DNA of 48,737 bases. It comes from Prevotella conceptionensis 9403948 (GTDB taxonomy: Bacteria > Bacteroidota > Bacteroidia > Bacteroidales > Bacteroidaceae). Numbering within the stretch: position 1 is the first letter of the stretch; every line of letters starts with the position of its first letter. The stretch covers positions 92,786 to 141,522 of the forward strand of contig NZ_HE999452.1 in the NCBI RefSeq assembly GCF_000312305.1. The letters are read 5' to 3'. Shown one piece after another: positions 18,636-26,371 of this stretch. The position numbers were made by a program, and so were the translations under genes. The notes below the pieces were generated by a model. It made no database searches and had not been told where the DNA came from. It saw only the letters and a program-made list of their open reading frames with translations.

Positions 18636-18724
18636 TGTTGGAGATAATGTCATTAGGACAAGCTTTTCCTACCTGTGGCGTATCTTTCTTTTGGATATAA
18701 AATCGACATTAAATGTTTGGTTGT

Positions 18725-19369
18725 ATGAAAATAGTATTCTACATAATAGGTTGTTTGTCATTCTCTTCTTGCTGGTATCCTTTCCCAAATGCATACGAGA
18801 GGTCGATGCAAGCAGGCAGATTTCATCCCGACATCAATACCCATATTGATGAAAGAGTAAATATTGATGGCTATTATGTAAGGGAAAAGAATATGCCAGG
18901 CAGTCCGCTAGAACCCTTTATTCTCTACACGGATGGGACGTACGGAGGCATATACTTCAAGGATGAAGATTCTACTTATGAACAAAAACGTCCGCATACC
19001 AGTCTGCTGAATGAAATATTGATTTCAAAGCGTGGTTTCAACGCACCTGGCGGATATTATAAGGTTAAGAATGACACGATAGAAGTAAACTTCTATTTGA
19101 GTTACATGCTTAGAATTTTTTTGATAAAGCGGCTCTTTAAGATTCTAGATAGAAACCACCTACTTTTCTTTCAACAAACATGGGTGATGCCGAAAGGCGA
19201 TAACTTCATAACAGATCACGATGTTCTTTACCAATTTGTTCCCGCAGATAACCTTCCACCCTCTACAAACTTTGCTGGTAAACTGAGAAGGTATTTATGG
19301 GAGAACAAGAAAGATTGGAAAGCCTATAAAAGAAGAATGAAAGAAGTGAGAAAAGAAAACAGGCAGTAG
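18725..19369 (+). CDS. Lipoprotein, paralogous immunity-like protein (B1)
   Basis: This 214-residue lipoprotein (MKIVFYIIGCLSFSSC lipid signal; an ATG 12 nt earlier is also possible) belongs to the same family as the preceding gene. Shared stretches are PFPNAYERSMQAGRF, a GYYV block, LEPFILYTDGTYGG, a GGYYKVKNDTIEV block, DVLYQFVPADNLPPSTNF and an end rich in Lys and Arg. The spacing to the previous gene is 89 nt. The N-terminal 50 or so residues are almost identical to the gene at 24710, whereas the middle differs strongly, which suggests recombination or diversifying selection. Role probably immunity to a variant toxin tip. Confidence 0.65.
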   Translation: MKIVFYIIGCLSFSSCWYPFPNAYERSMQAGRFHPDINTHIDERVNIDGYYVREKNMPGSPLEPFILYTDGTYGGIYFKDEDSTYEQKRPHTSLLNEILISKRGFNAPGGYYKVKNDTIEVNFYLSYMLRIFLIKRLFKILDRNHLLFFQQTWVMPKGDNFITDHDVLYQFVPADNLPPSTNFAGKLRRYLWENKKDWKAYKRRMKEVRKENRQ

Positions 19370-19384
19370 CCGTTAATAAGACGT

Positions 19385-19634
19385 ATGAAGAATTTATCTT
19401 GTATAACAGTATGCTTAGCGTTGTGTTCCTGTTAGAGCATTGGGTGGATTACACTGGTAAAGAAGATAAACCGAACGGACGTGACATCCTTTATCAGTTT
19501 GTCCCTGCCACCAACCTGCCCCCTCCACTAATTTTGGCTGTAAGTTGAATAAGTACATGTGGGAGAACAAGGCGGACTGGAAAGCATATAAGCAAAGAAT
19601 GAAACAGCAAAGGAAGAAAAAGGGAAAGCGGTAA
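19385..19634 (+). pseudogene. Internally deleted remnant of the same immunity-like lipoprotein family
   Basis: A start (ATG 19385) with a lipoprotein-type signal (MKNLSCITVCLALCSC) runs straight into a stop. It is then joined to the C-terminal third of the family: the translated remains read DILYQFVPATNLPP, then after a frameshift KLNKYMWENKADWKAYKQRM and a lysine-rich end with stop TAA at 19632-19634. The middle (about 120 codons) is missing. Confidence 0.7.
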
Positions 19635-19709
19635 CTAGGTTTGAATATAATGATATACTTCAAATTTAATTGCACGGCATTTTACTGGAAACAATTGGCT
19701 TATAAAACG

Positions 19710-20396
19710 ATGAAAGCGATACTATTATCTATAGCGGTGATACTACTCATAGGCTGCGCATCGCTTCCAAAATACACAATACTTAATAAGCAGCATTCTA
19801 TTTACTATACGCGGGAACAAACAAGCGAACTCAATAAACGGGTTTGCACACTTATCCGCAAAAGCAAAGAACGGAGATACTTTGACAGTATTTACGTGTA
19901 CCATATCGCGATTTGCCAACTTACATCACAGCTTGGAGGAACTGCAAAGTCGCCATCCAACTTTATAAAAGAAGACTTTACAGACTCGGTATTCCTAAGT
20001 ATATCCCGCCTAGGAAGAATGAAAGTTAAGGCCTTAGATCAAGGCAAAACCTTTCTCAGCACAGAGTCAATCGTGTTGAAAAAAGATAAGAGTTTAGGTG
20101 GTGTCGGTTGGATTCAATTCTTTTCCGCAGCTAGTTCTGGTGTGAAAACATTCCTTCCTGGAGATCTATCAGCGTTAGTTGCCATATTAGAAGACGATGA
20201 CTTCATTGGTTTCTTTCAGGTTATAAATCTATACAACAAGGTGGGAAACGTCCTTTTCGCAGTGACACGCCAACGTAATGTTGTCGTTTTCACGTACGGA
20301 GCTGGATCATCTACCACAATAACGAAATGGAAATTAAAAGATTTTGGCGACAAATATCTTGGTTTGAGACCATTCCGAGATACGTTTGTCAAGTAA
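19710..20396 (+). CDS. Lipoprotein of unknown function in the immunity region
   Basis: This 228-residue protein has a lipoprotein signal (MKAILLSIAVILLIGC; lipobox LIGC). The ATG at 19710 is preferred over an in-frame TTG at 19641, because the extra N-terminus does not look like a signal. The mature part includes ADOPT-free, mixed alpha/beta sequence such as KVKALDQGKTFLSTESIVLK and GFFQVINLYNKVGNVLFAV with no recognised family. The upstream bases 19650-19670 (ATGATATACTTCAAATTT) repeat the start of the gene at 21127, so a recombination junction lies just before this gene. It sits between immunity-like genes and a relic Rhs tail, which makes an immunity or accessory role plausible. Confidence 0.6.
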   Translation: MKAILLSIAVILLIGCASLPKYTILNKQHSIYYTREQTSELNKRVCTLIRKSKERRYFDSIYVYHIAICQLTSQLGGTAKSPSNFIKEDFTDSVFLSISRLGRMKVKALDQGKTFLSTESIVLKKDKSLGGVGWIQFFSAASSGVKTFLPGDLSALVAILEDDDFIGFFQVINLYNKVGNVLFAVTRQRNVVVFTYGAGSSTTITKWKLKDFGDKYLGLRPFRDTFVK

Positions 20397-20519
20397 CATG
20401 GACAAGTTTGAAGATGCTCCGATAGACAAATCACTTAAATGGTGACAAGCATACGTCAGCCCTTATTCTTTGGAATATTGACTTCTGCCCAATTGTAGTT
20501 GTATAACCTTTAATGTAAA

Positions 20520-20583
20520 GGTAAGGCATCCTATCGAGGCCTACATTCCTCTTTCGGACATAACTCGCCATTAAGTTTGGTAG
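20520..20583 (+). pseudogene. Displaced relic of an Rhs toxin C-terminus
   Basis: The translation GKASYRGLHSSFGHNSPLSL matches the last residues of the full-length Rhs protein (GKEFYRGLYSSFGHNSPLSLW). A 2-nt deletion falls just before the old stop. No longer toxin sequence precedes it. It marks the end of a former toxin tip, with the Imm40-like gene directly downstream as its probable partner. Confidence 0.75.
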
Positions 20584-20593
20584 TATTAAACAA

Positions 20594-20632
20594 GCCTTCC
20601 CTAAGATTGCAAACCGCAACCTTAGGAGAGGC
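20594..20632 (+). terminator. Hairpin after the relic Rhs tail
   Basis: GCCTTCCCTAAGATTGC (20594-20610) pairs imperfectly with GCAACCTTAGGAGAGGC (20616-20632). It holds the same position after the relic tail as the 17941-17975 hairpin after the intact one, and the outer stem differs in sequence while the pairing is kept. Confidence 0.55.
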
Positions 20633-20653
20633 TATAAAAGAAAAATAAAAGCA

Positions 20654-21028
20654 ATGACAACTAAAGAATTAGCTGACCATTATCGAATTAAATATGTATC
20701 TTTGCAAGAATACGGAGTTTACTCTGTTGCATTTTTACCAGATGAGGCATTGAGAATGGTTAATATCCTGCGAGAAGAAGTTACTCCAATTTTGGGTGGC
20801 GATGTGTATATAAAGAAAAATGACCCTACAAGAGTCTACCCCACAGATGACGGGTGGTATTACGAGCGGAAGAGCGATGAACTAATAAAAGAGTATACTG
20901 ATAATAGTTGTGACGAAGCCATTAAGTATATTCAGATTGTACTAGATAGTGTGACTAAGGGATGTTACGAGGAAGGCTCGGATGTGCTGTTTGATCTCGT
21001 GATACTTGATTTGAACAATCAATCTTAA
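20654..21028 (+). CDS. Imm40-like immunity protein
   Basis: This 124-residue protein without a signal peptide should be cytoplasmic. The sequence MTTKELADHYRIKYVSLQEY followed by GVYSVAF, ALRMVNILREEVTPILGGDV and YPTDDGWYYERKSDEL is the pattern I associate with the Imm40 family of polymorphic-toxin immunity proteins (PF15569). It follows a relic Rhs tail and hairpin, so it looks like the orphan partner of a toxin tip that has been replaced. Being cytoplasmic, it would neutralise a toxin acting inside the cell, unlike the lipoproteins next to the current tip. The family call is from memory of the motif. Confidence 0.68.
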   Translation: MTTKELADHYRIKYVSLQEYGVYSVAFLPDEALRMVNILREEVTPILGGDVYIKKNDPTRVYPTDDGWYYERKSDELIKEYTDNSCDEAIKYIQIVLDSVTKGCYEEGSDVLFDLVILDLNNQS

Positions 21029-21126
21029 ATGGAATATTTGTAATAAAACTAACAAGATTAGAAGAGACTATTGTTAGTATTTTAAACCATCTTGATTTTT
21101 AGAAATACGTTTAACGTTTCGCCTAT

Positions 21127-21541
21127 ATGATATACTTCAAATTTCATTTCAAGCCATTTTGTCATGATGATGCTAGTAAACAAGTGAAAAGATCATTCCT
21201 AGGAAGGCTCTTCTCAAAGCTGTTTCATCGTCTCGAAGCCAATCCAGACTTTGAAGAATCTATTGATTTCGTGGCCGAATGGCTTATAGAATACGATGAT
21301 GTAGAATTTCATCAAGCAGTTCGCGAAATGGGCTTCGACACGAATAAGAATCTCATTGTTAAGCTTGCCTGATGAGAGAAACTATGGTTATTGGTCGGAT
21401 CTTGATTGCGATATAAATTTCTTTAAGAAATTTAATTATCAACCAATAAAGAAAGAAACGTTTGATTTTTTGTGGAACTCCACACGCCATGATAGGGAAC
21501 TAAAGAAGTTTGTGCCTATTAATGATGTAAATGGACAATAA
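21127..21541 (+). pseudogene. Frameshifted small immunity-like gene
   Basis: Frame 1 starts at 21127 (MIYFKFHFKPFCHDDASK...) and stops at 21372 after GFDTNKNLIVKLA. The sequence continues in frame 2 as LPDERNYGYWSDLDCDINF and on to a stop at 21541. One extra G near 21367 explains the break and would restore a product of about 137 residues. No family is recognised. The size, lack of a signal and location between immunity genes suggest a cytoplasmic immunity protein. The first codons are also found at 19650, joined to unrelated sequence. Confidence 0.6.
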
Positions 21542-21626
21542 TTAAATGACTACGCGTAAAAGCGAATGGCTTGTCAAAGGCTTCTGAAAACTCACGTGTT
21601 TGGTTAAACTAAAAAACAAACAGCAA

Positions 21627-21935
21627 ATGGAAAACAAAGGATGCATCAGACGACCAACTCCCGAAGAGTTGCTCTTGGTTGGGAATTTAGCACAAAAGCT
21701 CAAGGATCTGTTTAAGTGGTGGGGTATACGCCGCGCCCCACTTCTTACCTTTCTTGCACGTAGTTGATAAAATCCACTGTCAACAGCCTTTGGTGCTCTT
21801 ACGGAAAAATTAGACATCGAAAGTTTGAAAAAGTGCGTTTTTGCTTACAATGTTGTAGGTAACCTATGGGAGAGATTTGTTCTGCAACAAGTATTGCGGG
21901 CAATTTTGTACGTGAAGTTAAGGAACGTAATTTAA
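21627..21935 (+). pseudogene. Remnant of another immunity-region gene
   Basis: An ATG at 21627 opens MENKGCIRRPTPEELLLVGN and continues to a stop at 21767. Further bases to about 21935 look coding-like but are out of frame (for example KLDIESLKKCVFAYNVVGN). The same first codons recur at 22638-22668 (MENNERIRRPTP), where they run into unrelated sequence. Both are truncated members of one unknown family. Confidence 0.4.
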
Positions 21936-21969
21936 CATAACAAATGTGTATCGACTAAACAAACTTAGA

Positions 21970-22611
21970 ATGATGAGAAAGAACTTCGTCATATTCATGT
22001 TAGCAAGCATTTGCTTTCTTTATGCACATGCTCAACGTTCTTGTAAGGATTGCATACAAGTTCTTTATAAGGTGGTGGAGGGGGCACAGCTGGATAGTAT
22101 TAGCATTGGGCACAGTTTTTATTCTGTGAAATCGCTCTATCAAGGCAAGGGCCATGAACTTGTTGTTGGAGCAATCGCAAAAGCCCGAGTGTTCAGTTAC
22201 GGCAACCCGTTAGATTCTGTGGTGATGCTTGATTTGGGAGACAAAGCACTGTATTTTATGGTGAATACCGAACCTCCTCGCAACTTTAAATGCGCAGACA
22301 TTAATTGTGTGTATGATGGCGAGGGACGTAATCTTCTAAACAAAGAAGACTATATGAGGTTTCCCGCAGTGATTAACGATCCTGATGGGTTTACATTCAT
22401 TAGAGAAGGACCATCTACGACGTTTAAGGTAAAGGCAAAGATAGAAAAGGATAAAATCTTTTTCTATACCCCAATCTTAAGCTGTGATTGGTATAGAGTT
22501 TATCTTAGGGATGGAGGACCGTGCATAGGCTATATTCATCGCTCACGAATACTCCCATACGATAAGTGCCCTACAAAAATTAAAAGGAAAATGGAGAAAC
22601 TTATGCTTTGA
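21970..22611 (+). CDS. Secreted protein with SH3-like C-terminal region
   Basis: This 213-residue protein starts at an ATG (21970) that gives a clean signal peptide (MMRKNFVIFMLASICFLYAHA, cut before Q). The mature part includes a cysteine pair (SCKDC) and a C-terminal region, PDGFTFIREGPSTTFKVKAK to WYRVYLRDGGPCIGYIHRSR, that has the form of a bacterial SH3 (SH3b) domain. It lies in the immunity array after the Rhs toxin. A periplasmic immunity or anti-toxin role is possible but not shown, and a general envelope function is equally compatible. Confidence 0.6.
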   Translation: MMRKNFVIFMLASICFLYAHAQRSCKDCIQVLYKVVEGAQLDSISIGHSFYSVKSLYQGKGHELVVGAIAKARVFSYGNPLDSVVMLDLGDKALYFMVNTEPPRNFKCADINCVYDGEGRNLLNKEDYMRFPAVINDPDGFTFIREGPSTTFKVKAKIEKDKIFFYTPILSCDWYRVYLRDGGPCIGYIHRSRILPYDKCPTKIKRKMEKLML

Positions 22612-22718
22612 TAAGCAAACATTAAAGACAAGTGGCAATGGAAAATAACGAACGCATCAGACGACCAACTCCCAGAATACACCAACTCACCAACTCACCA
22701 CCCCCAAAGACCCATCAA
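22612..22718. other. Truncated gene start and filler before repeat element
   Basis: ATG at 22638 begins the same residues as the remnant at 21627 (IRRPTP) and is cut off after about 10 codons. The following CACCAACTCACCAACTCACC tract is simple sequence. Confidence 0.4.
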
Positions 22719-23405
22719 CTCAAAAACTTAAATTGTTATCTTTTATTTTACAAAGTTGCTCTAATTTTCACTCCGTTCTAGCGAAAATATGGGCCAAAAA
22801 GTAGGTAAATAGGCACTATTTCTGGTCTTTCACGCCTCTTGTTTTGTCTGTTTTTAAGAGCAAAGCCTGCATTTTGCACCATTTTGCCTTTCTATTTTGG
22901 TTGCCAGACCGTCATTTTTCAAGTCCAATAACCTGCTTTTAACCCCTAAAAACCCACTTTTTAACGACTATTTTGCCCTTTTCTACCATGTTTTTAATGG
23001 TTCTGTATGGTTTTATTTATACTATTCCTGCGGATATTTATGCTTTTCGTCTTGCGTTTAGCTGCATTTTACCTTGCATTTAGCACCAAAATACACTGCG
23101 TTTAGCACCAAAACGCACTGCATTTAGCATCAAAACGCACTGCATTTAGCACCAAAACGCACTGCGTTTTGCGGCATATTGCACTGCGTTTTGCCGCAAA
23201 TTGCACTATATTTAGCAGCAAATAGCCCGAAATGTGGTACAAATGACGGTTTCTTGAAATAAATATTCATTTTACCACATTCACAAACTACCCCCCTTTT
23301 GCATCAAAAACAAACCTCTGCGAGAATCGATTTTTTGCGACAAGGTGAGCACGTGGTGGATAAAAAGGGCACTCATAATGTTAAAATGTGTGCTGAAAAA
23401 TTGAC
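22719..23405. repeat. Dispersed noncoding element, copy 2, with eight 22-nt tandem repeats
   Basis: The element is closely similar to copy 3 (43718-44400) and more loosely to copy 1. It begins ACTCAAAAACTTAAATTG and contains TCTAGCGAAAAT at about 22777. Eight contiguous 22-nt units lie at 23054-23229. The ending has GCGAGAATCGATTTTTTGCG (23319-23338) and CACTCATAATGTTAAA. Units with GCGTTT at the start and AAACGC near the end can form small 6-bp hairpins. No conserved ORF is present. Confidence 0.8.
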
Positions 23406-23800
23406 AACGTATCGAGTTGACGAGTTGACAAGTCGGCGAGCGTGTTGGGCCGCGAGTTGGTGAATTTGTGAGTTGGAGGAGTTTATGAGCTTACGAGTTT
23501 TTGAGGTGACAATGCTTGTCGTCCACTTCGTACAAGTCATTTGGCTTAACCCTTTAACCCTAATCGTTCATTAGGGCCTGTGCAGATTTTGTGTATTGTT
23601 GAGCATCTTGTCTGTCTTATTATTGAAGGCGTGGCGAACAACGACAAGAGAATAAGGCGGTCAAGGTGCCGATAAGCCGACGAAAGACGACCGGAAAGCG
23701 ATGGAAGTAACCAAAAATATTTGATAAGCGGCCTAAGGAGCCGATTGGGGGTTAACTCTGTCACCCCGCTTTGACGAGTTTGTGGGTTCATTCGTTTTCA
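23406..23800. repeat. Octamer fragments and a repeat shared with 44770-44980
   Basis: About 23405-23480 holds ACGAGTTG-type octamers. From about 23571 to 23775 the sequence (GCCTGTGCAG... TTGTCTGTCTTATT, then GAATAAG, later GCCGATTGGGG.TTAAC) is shared, with many differences, with 44770-44980. It may be the end of an insertion sequence or another repeat family; no transposase remains. Confidence 0.5.
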
Positions 23801-23965
23801 AGGTATAACCACTTTTTGCCATAGGCAAGTGGGGCAGAATTTCGGATTTTATCGTATCTTTGTCGGGTACTTCGTACATGAGCAGGGTGTTTGTCTTGGT
23901 TTTGCATCCCAAAGATAATAAACTCCTCTCTATTCATAGAAAAATTAAAAGTCAAGACTACTTCA
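23801..23965 (-). mobile_element. IS5-type insertion sequence remnant (transposase start and left end)
   Basis: On the minus strand a start at 23880 reads MYEVPDKDTIKSEILPHLPM and is cut off after about 25 codons. The element's left end (TGAAGTAGTCTTGACTTTT, 23965 down to 23947) is the same as in the copies at 32837 and 38964. It stops 4 nt before the lipoprotein gene at 23970, so it may have replaced that gene's native promoter region. Confidence 0.7.
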
Positions 23966-23969
23966 ATAT

Positions 23970-24620
23970 ATGCGTATGAGAAATTTATTGGTTTTCTTTG
24001 GGCTTTTGGTGTTATACGCCTGTTGGTCGCCCTTTCCTAATGCCTATGAACGTTCGATGCAGTTGGGTCGCTTTCGCCCTAACATTAACACTGGAATTGC
24101 TAAAAAAGTGAACATTAATGGATACTACGTCGTGACCCATAAGAGGGTGGGAACATTCGAGCCGTTTATTCTTTATTCTGATGGAACGTTTGGCAATATC
24201 GTTTTTAAAAATAGAGACTCGCTTTACGAGCAGAAAAAACAAGATACAGATTTGATGCAAGAAATTATAAGTTCAGAAAAAGGATTTTGTGGGGGAGGTG
24301 GATATTATGAAATTAAAGGAGACACATTGGAAGTTGATAAAGTATATCGTTATCAACTCCGCAAAGTGTTGGCGAAAAAACGCTTTAAGATAATCGATAA
24401 AAATCACCTCCTTCTCTTTAGCGGAATGTGGGTTGTATCAAAGAAAGAAGACGTACCTGACCCTTATGATGTACTTTACGAATTTGTCCCTGCTAAGAAT
24501 TTGCCACCCTCCACAAGCTTTGGCTGTAAGCTGAACAAGTATATGTGGGAGAACAAGGCCGACTGGAAAGCCTATAAGCAAAGAATGAAACAGCAAATGA
24601 TAATAAAAAGAGGTAACTGA
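23970..24620 (+). CDS. Lipoprotein, likely immunity protein (copy A2)
   Basis: This 216-residue lipoprotein (signal MRMRNLLVFFGLLVLYAC) is a second copy of the gene at 17991. After the lipid Cys the two differ by only four residues (V/L, S/N, S/K, E/D), whereas the signal peptides differ strongly, so the 5' junction of the duplication lies within the signal. The duplication continues through the intergenic sequence into the next gene. There is no toxin upstream; instead, an IS5 remnant abuts the start. It is probably an orphan immunity gene kept in addition to A1. Confidence 0.7.
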   Translation: MRMRNLLVFFGLLVLYACWSPFPNAYERSMQLGRFRPNINTGIAKKVNINGYYVVTHKRVGTFEPFILYSDGTFGNIVFKNRDSLYEQKKQDTDLMQEIISSEKGFCGGGGYYEIKGDTLEVDKVYRYQLRKVLAKKRFKIIDKNHLLLFSGMWVVSKKEDVPDPYDVLYEFVPAKNLPPSTSFGCKLNKYMWENKADWKAYKQRMKQQMIIKRGN

Positions 24621-24709
24621 TGTTGGAGATAATGTCATTAGGACGAGCTTTTCATACCTGTGGCGTATCTTTCTTTTGGATATAAAATCGACATTATATG
24701 TTTGGTTGT

Positions 24710-25354
24710 ATGAAAATAATATTCTACATAATAGGTTGTTTGTCATTCTCTTCTTGCTGGTATCCTTTCCCAAATTCAAAGGAAAGGTCAATGCAAGCAG
24801 GCAGATTTCATCCCGATATCAATACCCATATTGATGAAAAGGTAAATATTGATGGCTACTATGTAAAAGCCATAGGGACGACAGGTAGCACATTAGAACC
24901 CTTTATACTCTATAAGGATGCGACATTTGGTGAGATATACTTTAAGAACAATGATTCTGTTCGGGAACAAAGACGGGCGAATACTGATTTAATGACTCAA
25001 ATTCAACATTCAAAGCATGGATTCAATGGGTTTGGTGGCTATTATCGGATGAAAGGTGATACGATTGAAGTAGACCTTTACTGGAACTACATGCTTAGGG
25101 GAGTGCTTGTGAAAAGATTTTTTAAAGTTCTCGATAAAAATCATTTGCTTCTCTTTCAACAGATTTGGGTAAGTCCTGATGAGGCCGACGAGCCTGATGG
25201 CTGCCACATTCTTTATGACTTCATTCCTGCACACAATCTCCCACCATCATCAAGTTTCAGAAACAAGCAACGAAGGTATTTATGGGATAATAAGAAAGAT
25301 TGGAAAGCCTATAAAAGAAAGATAAAAGAGATGAGAAAGGGGAATAAGGGGTAA
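24710..25354 (+). CDS. Lipoprotein, paralogous immunity-like protein (B2)
   Basis: This 214-residue lipoprotein (signal MKIIFYIIGCLSFSSC; an ATG 12 nt upstream is possible) is the partner of the gene at 18725. The upstream 90 nt and the first 50 or so residues are nearly identical between the two, but residues from about 53 onward (KAIGTTGSTLEPFILYKDAT against REKNMPGSPLEPFILYTDGT) diverge throughout. It therefore looks like a mosaic in which only the 5' part was recently duplicated or converted. The end is lysine-rich as in its relatives. An immunity role with changed specificity is inferred. Confidence 0.65.
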   Translation: MKIIFYIIGCLSFSSCWYPFPNSKERSMQAGRFHPDINTHIDEKVNIDGYYVKAIGTTGSTLEPFILYKDATFGEIYFKNNDSVREQRRANTDLMTQIQHSKHGFNGFGGYYRMKGDTIEVDLYWNYMLRGVLVKRFFKVLDKNHLLLFQQIWVSPDEADEPDGCHILYDFIPAHNLPPSSSFRNKQRRYLWDNKKDWKAYKRKIKEMRKGNKG

Positions 25355-25625
25355 TGGTTAGTAAAGCATATACTTTATCAGTTGTTTTTTTGTGGTAATA
25401 GTAAACGCTGTATGAGGCTTATTCTGCACGGTTTGCTTGCGAACCTTTCGGCTGGTAGAACAGGGTGGTTGTGCTGAAAAAAGTGGGATGGGTGAAGAAA
25501 AACATGTTGTATTTCCCTTGGTTTGTTGGCTTAAAACCTCGCCCGCCCATTAACTCATAACTCAAAAACTAACCAACTTACACTAACTTTTTTGAGTTTC
25601 GTTATAACTTATCGGAAAATATTTG

Positions 25626-25633
25626 TAACTTTG
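25626..25633 (+). promoter_or_regulatory. -7 box very close to the yceD start
   Basis: TAACTTTG at 25626-25633 matches TAnnTTTG exactly, 8 nt before the ATG at 25642. Transcription would begin about 2-5 nt before the start codon, so the mRNA could be nearly leaderless. The -33 region is weak. The preceding gap (25355-25625) contains no gene. Confidence 0.5.
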
Positions 25634-25641
25634 CACACCAA

Positions 25642-26169
25642 ATGTGTGACTTAGAAACCTTTAAGCTGGATGTCAAGGCGTTAAAGCAAGGCAAAACCCT
25701 GTTGGAGTACGTGCTTGACGATAGTTTCTTTGAGGCCATCGACGCCCCCGAAATTAGGAAAGGAAAGGTGAACGTTGAGCTGCAAGCTACAAGAAACGGC
25801 GACCTTTTTGAGCTGAACTTCAATATGGAAGGTTCGGTCAGCATACCTTGCGACCTCTGTCTTGACGACATGGAACAGCCCGTTAACACAAAAGAACGGC
25901 TGATAGTGAGGTTTGGAGAAGAATATTCAGAAGAAGACGAACTGGTTACGCTGGAAGAAGACCCTGGGGTAATCGACCTGTCGTGGTTCGTTTACGAGTT
26001 TATCGCACTTAACATACCCATCAAGCATGTGCACGCGCCTGGCAAATGCAACCCAGCAATGATAGACGTGCTGGACGCACATGCTGCCAACCGAAGTGGC
26101 GATGAGGATGAAGAAGAGGCGATTGACCCGCGCTGGATGAAACTGAAAGAAATAAAAAAACAATATTAA
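25642..26169 (+). CDS. yceD: DUF177 (YceD-like) protein, large-subunit rRNA accumulation factor
   Basis: This 175-residue protein has the typical YceD/DUF177 outline: an N-terminal beta-rich part (FKLDVKALKQGKTLLEYVLD), the CxxC-bearing segment SVSIPCDLCLDDM, an acidic middle (EEYSEEDELVTLEED) and VIDLSWFVYEFIALNIPIKH, ending with an acidic tail before PRWMKLKEIKKQY. YceD is known to be needed for normal 23S rRNA accumulation in several organisms and is nearly always just upstream of rpmF, as here (13-nt gap). It acts in the cytoplasm. A promoter-like box lies immediately before the start. Confidence 0.88.
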   Translation: MCDLETFKLDVKALKQGKTLLEYVLDDSFFEAIDAPEIRKGKVNVELQATRNGDLFELNFNMEGSVSIPCDLCLDDMEQPVNTKERLIVRFGEEYSEEDELVTLEEDPGVIDLSWFVYEFIALNIPIKHVHAPGKCNPAMIDVLDAHAANRSGDEDEEEAIDPRWMKLKEIKKQY

Positions 26170-26182
26170 AGATTAAGACAAA

Positions 26183-26371
26183 ATGGCACATCCTAAAAGA
26201 AGACAGTCCAAGACTCGTACACTTAAAAGAAGAACTCACGATAAAGCCGTAGCTCCCACACTGGCTCTATGCCCCAATTGTGGCGCTTATTACATTTATC
26301 ATACGGTTTGCCCCACTTGCGGACAGTACAGAGGTAAGGTAGCTATCGTTAAGGAAGAGGTTGCTGAATAA
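26183..26371 (+). CDS. rpmF: 50S ribosomal protein L32
   Basis: This 62-residue protein starts MAHPKRRQSKTRTLKRRTHD, the standard L32 N-terminus. It carries the zinc-ribbon motif CPNCG...CPTCG with all four cysteines, so it is the zinc-binding form. It belongs to the yceD-rpmF-fabH operon and its stop overlaps the fabH start (TAATG). Only one copy is seen in the window. Confidence 0.97.
   Translation: MAHPKRRQSKTRTLKRRTHDKAVAPTLALCPNCGAYYIYHTVCPTCGQYRGKVAIVKEEVAE

Noticed and set aside
23546..23791. Minus-strand ORF of 81 codons in the repeat shared with 44770-44980
   Set aside because: The frame is not kept in the second copy, so it looks like noncoding repeat sequence.
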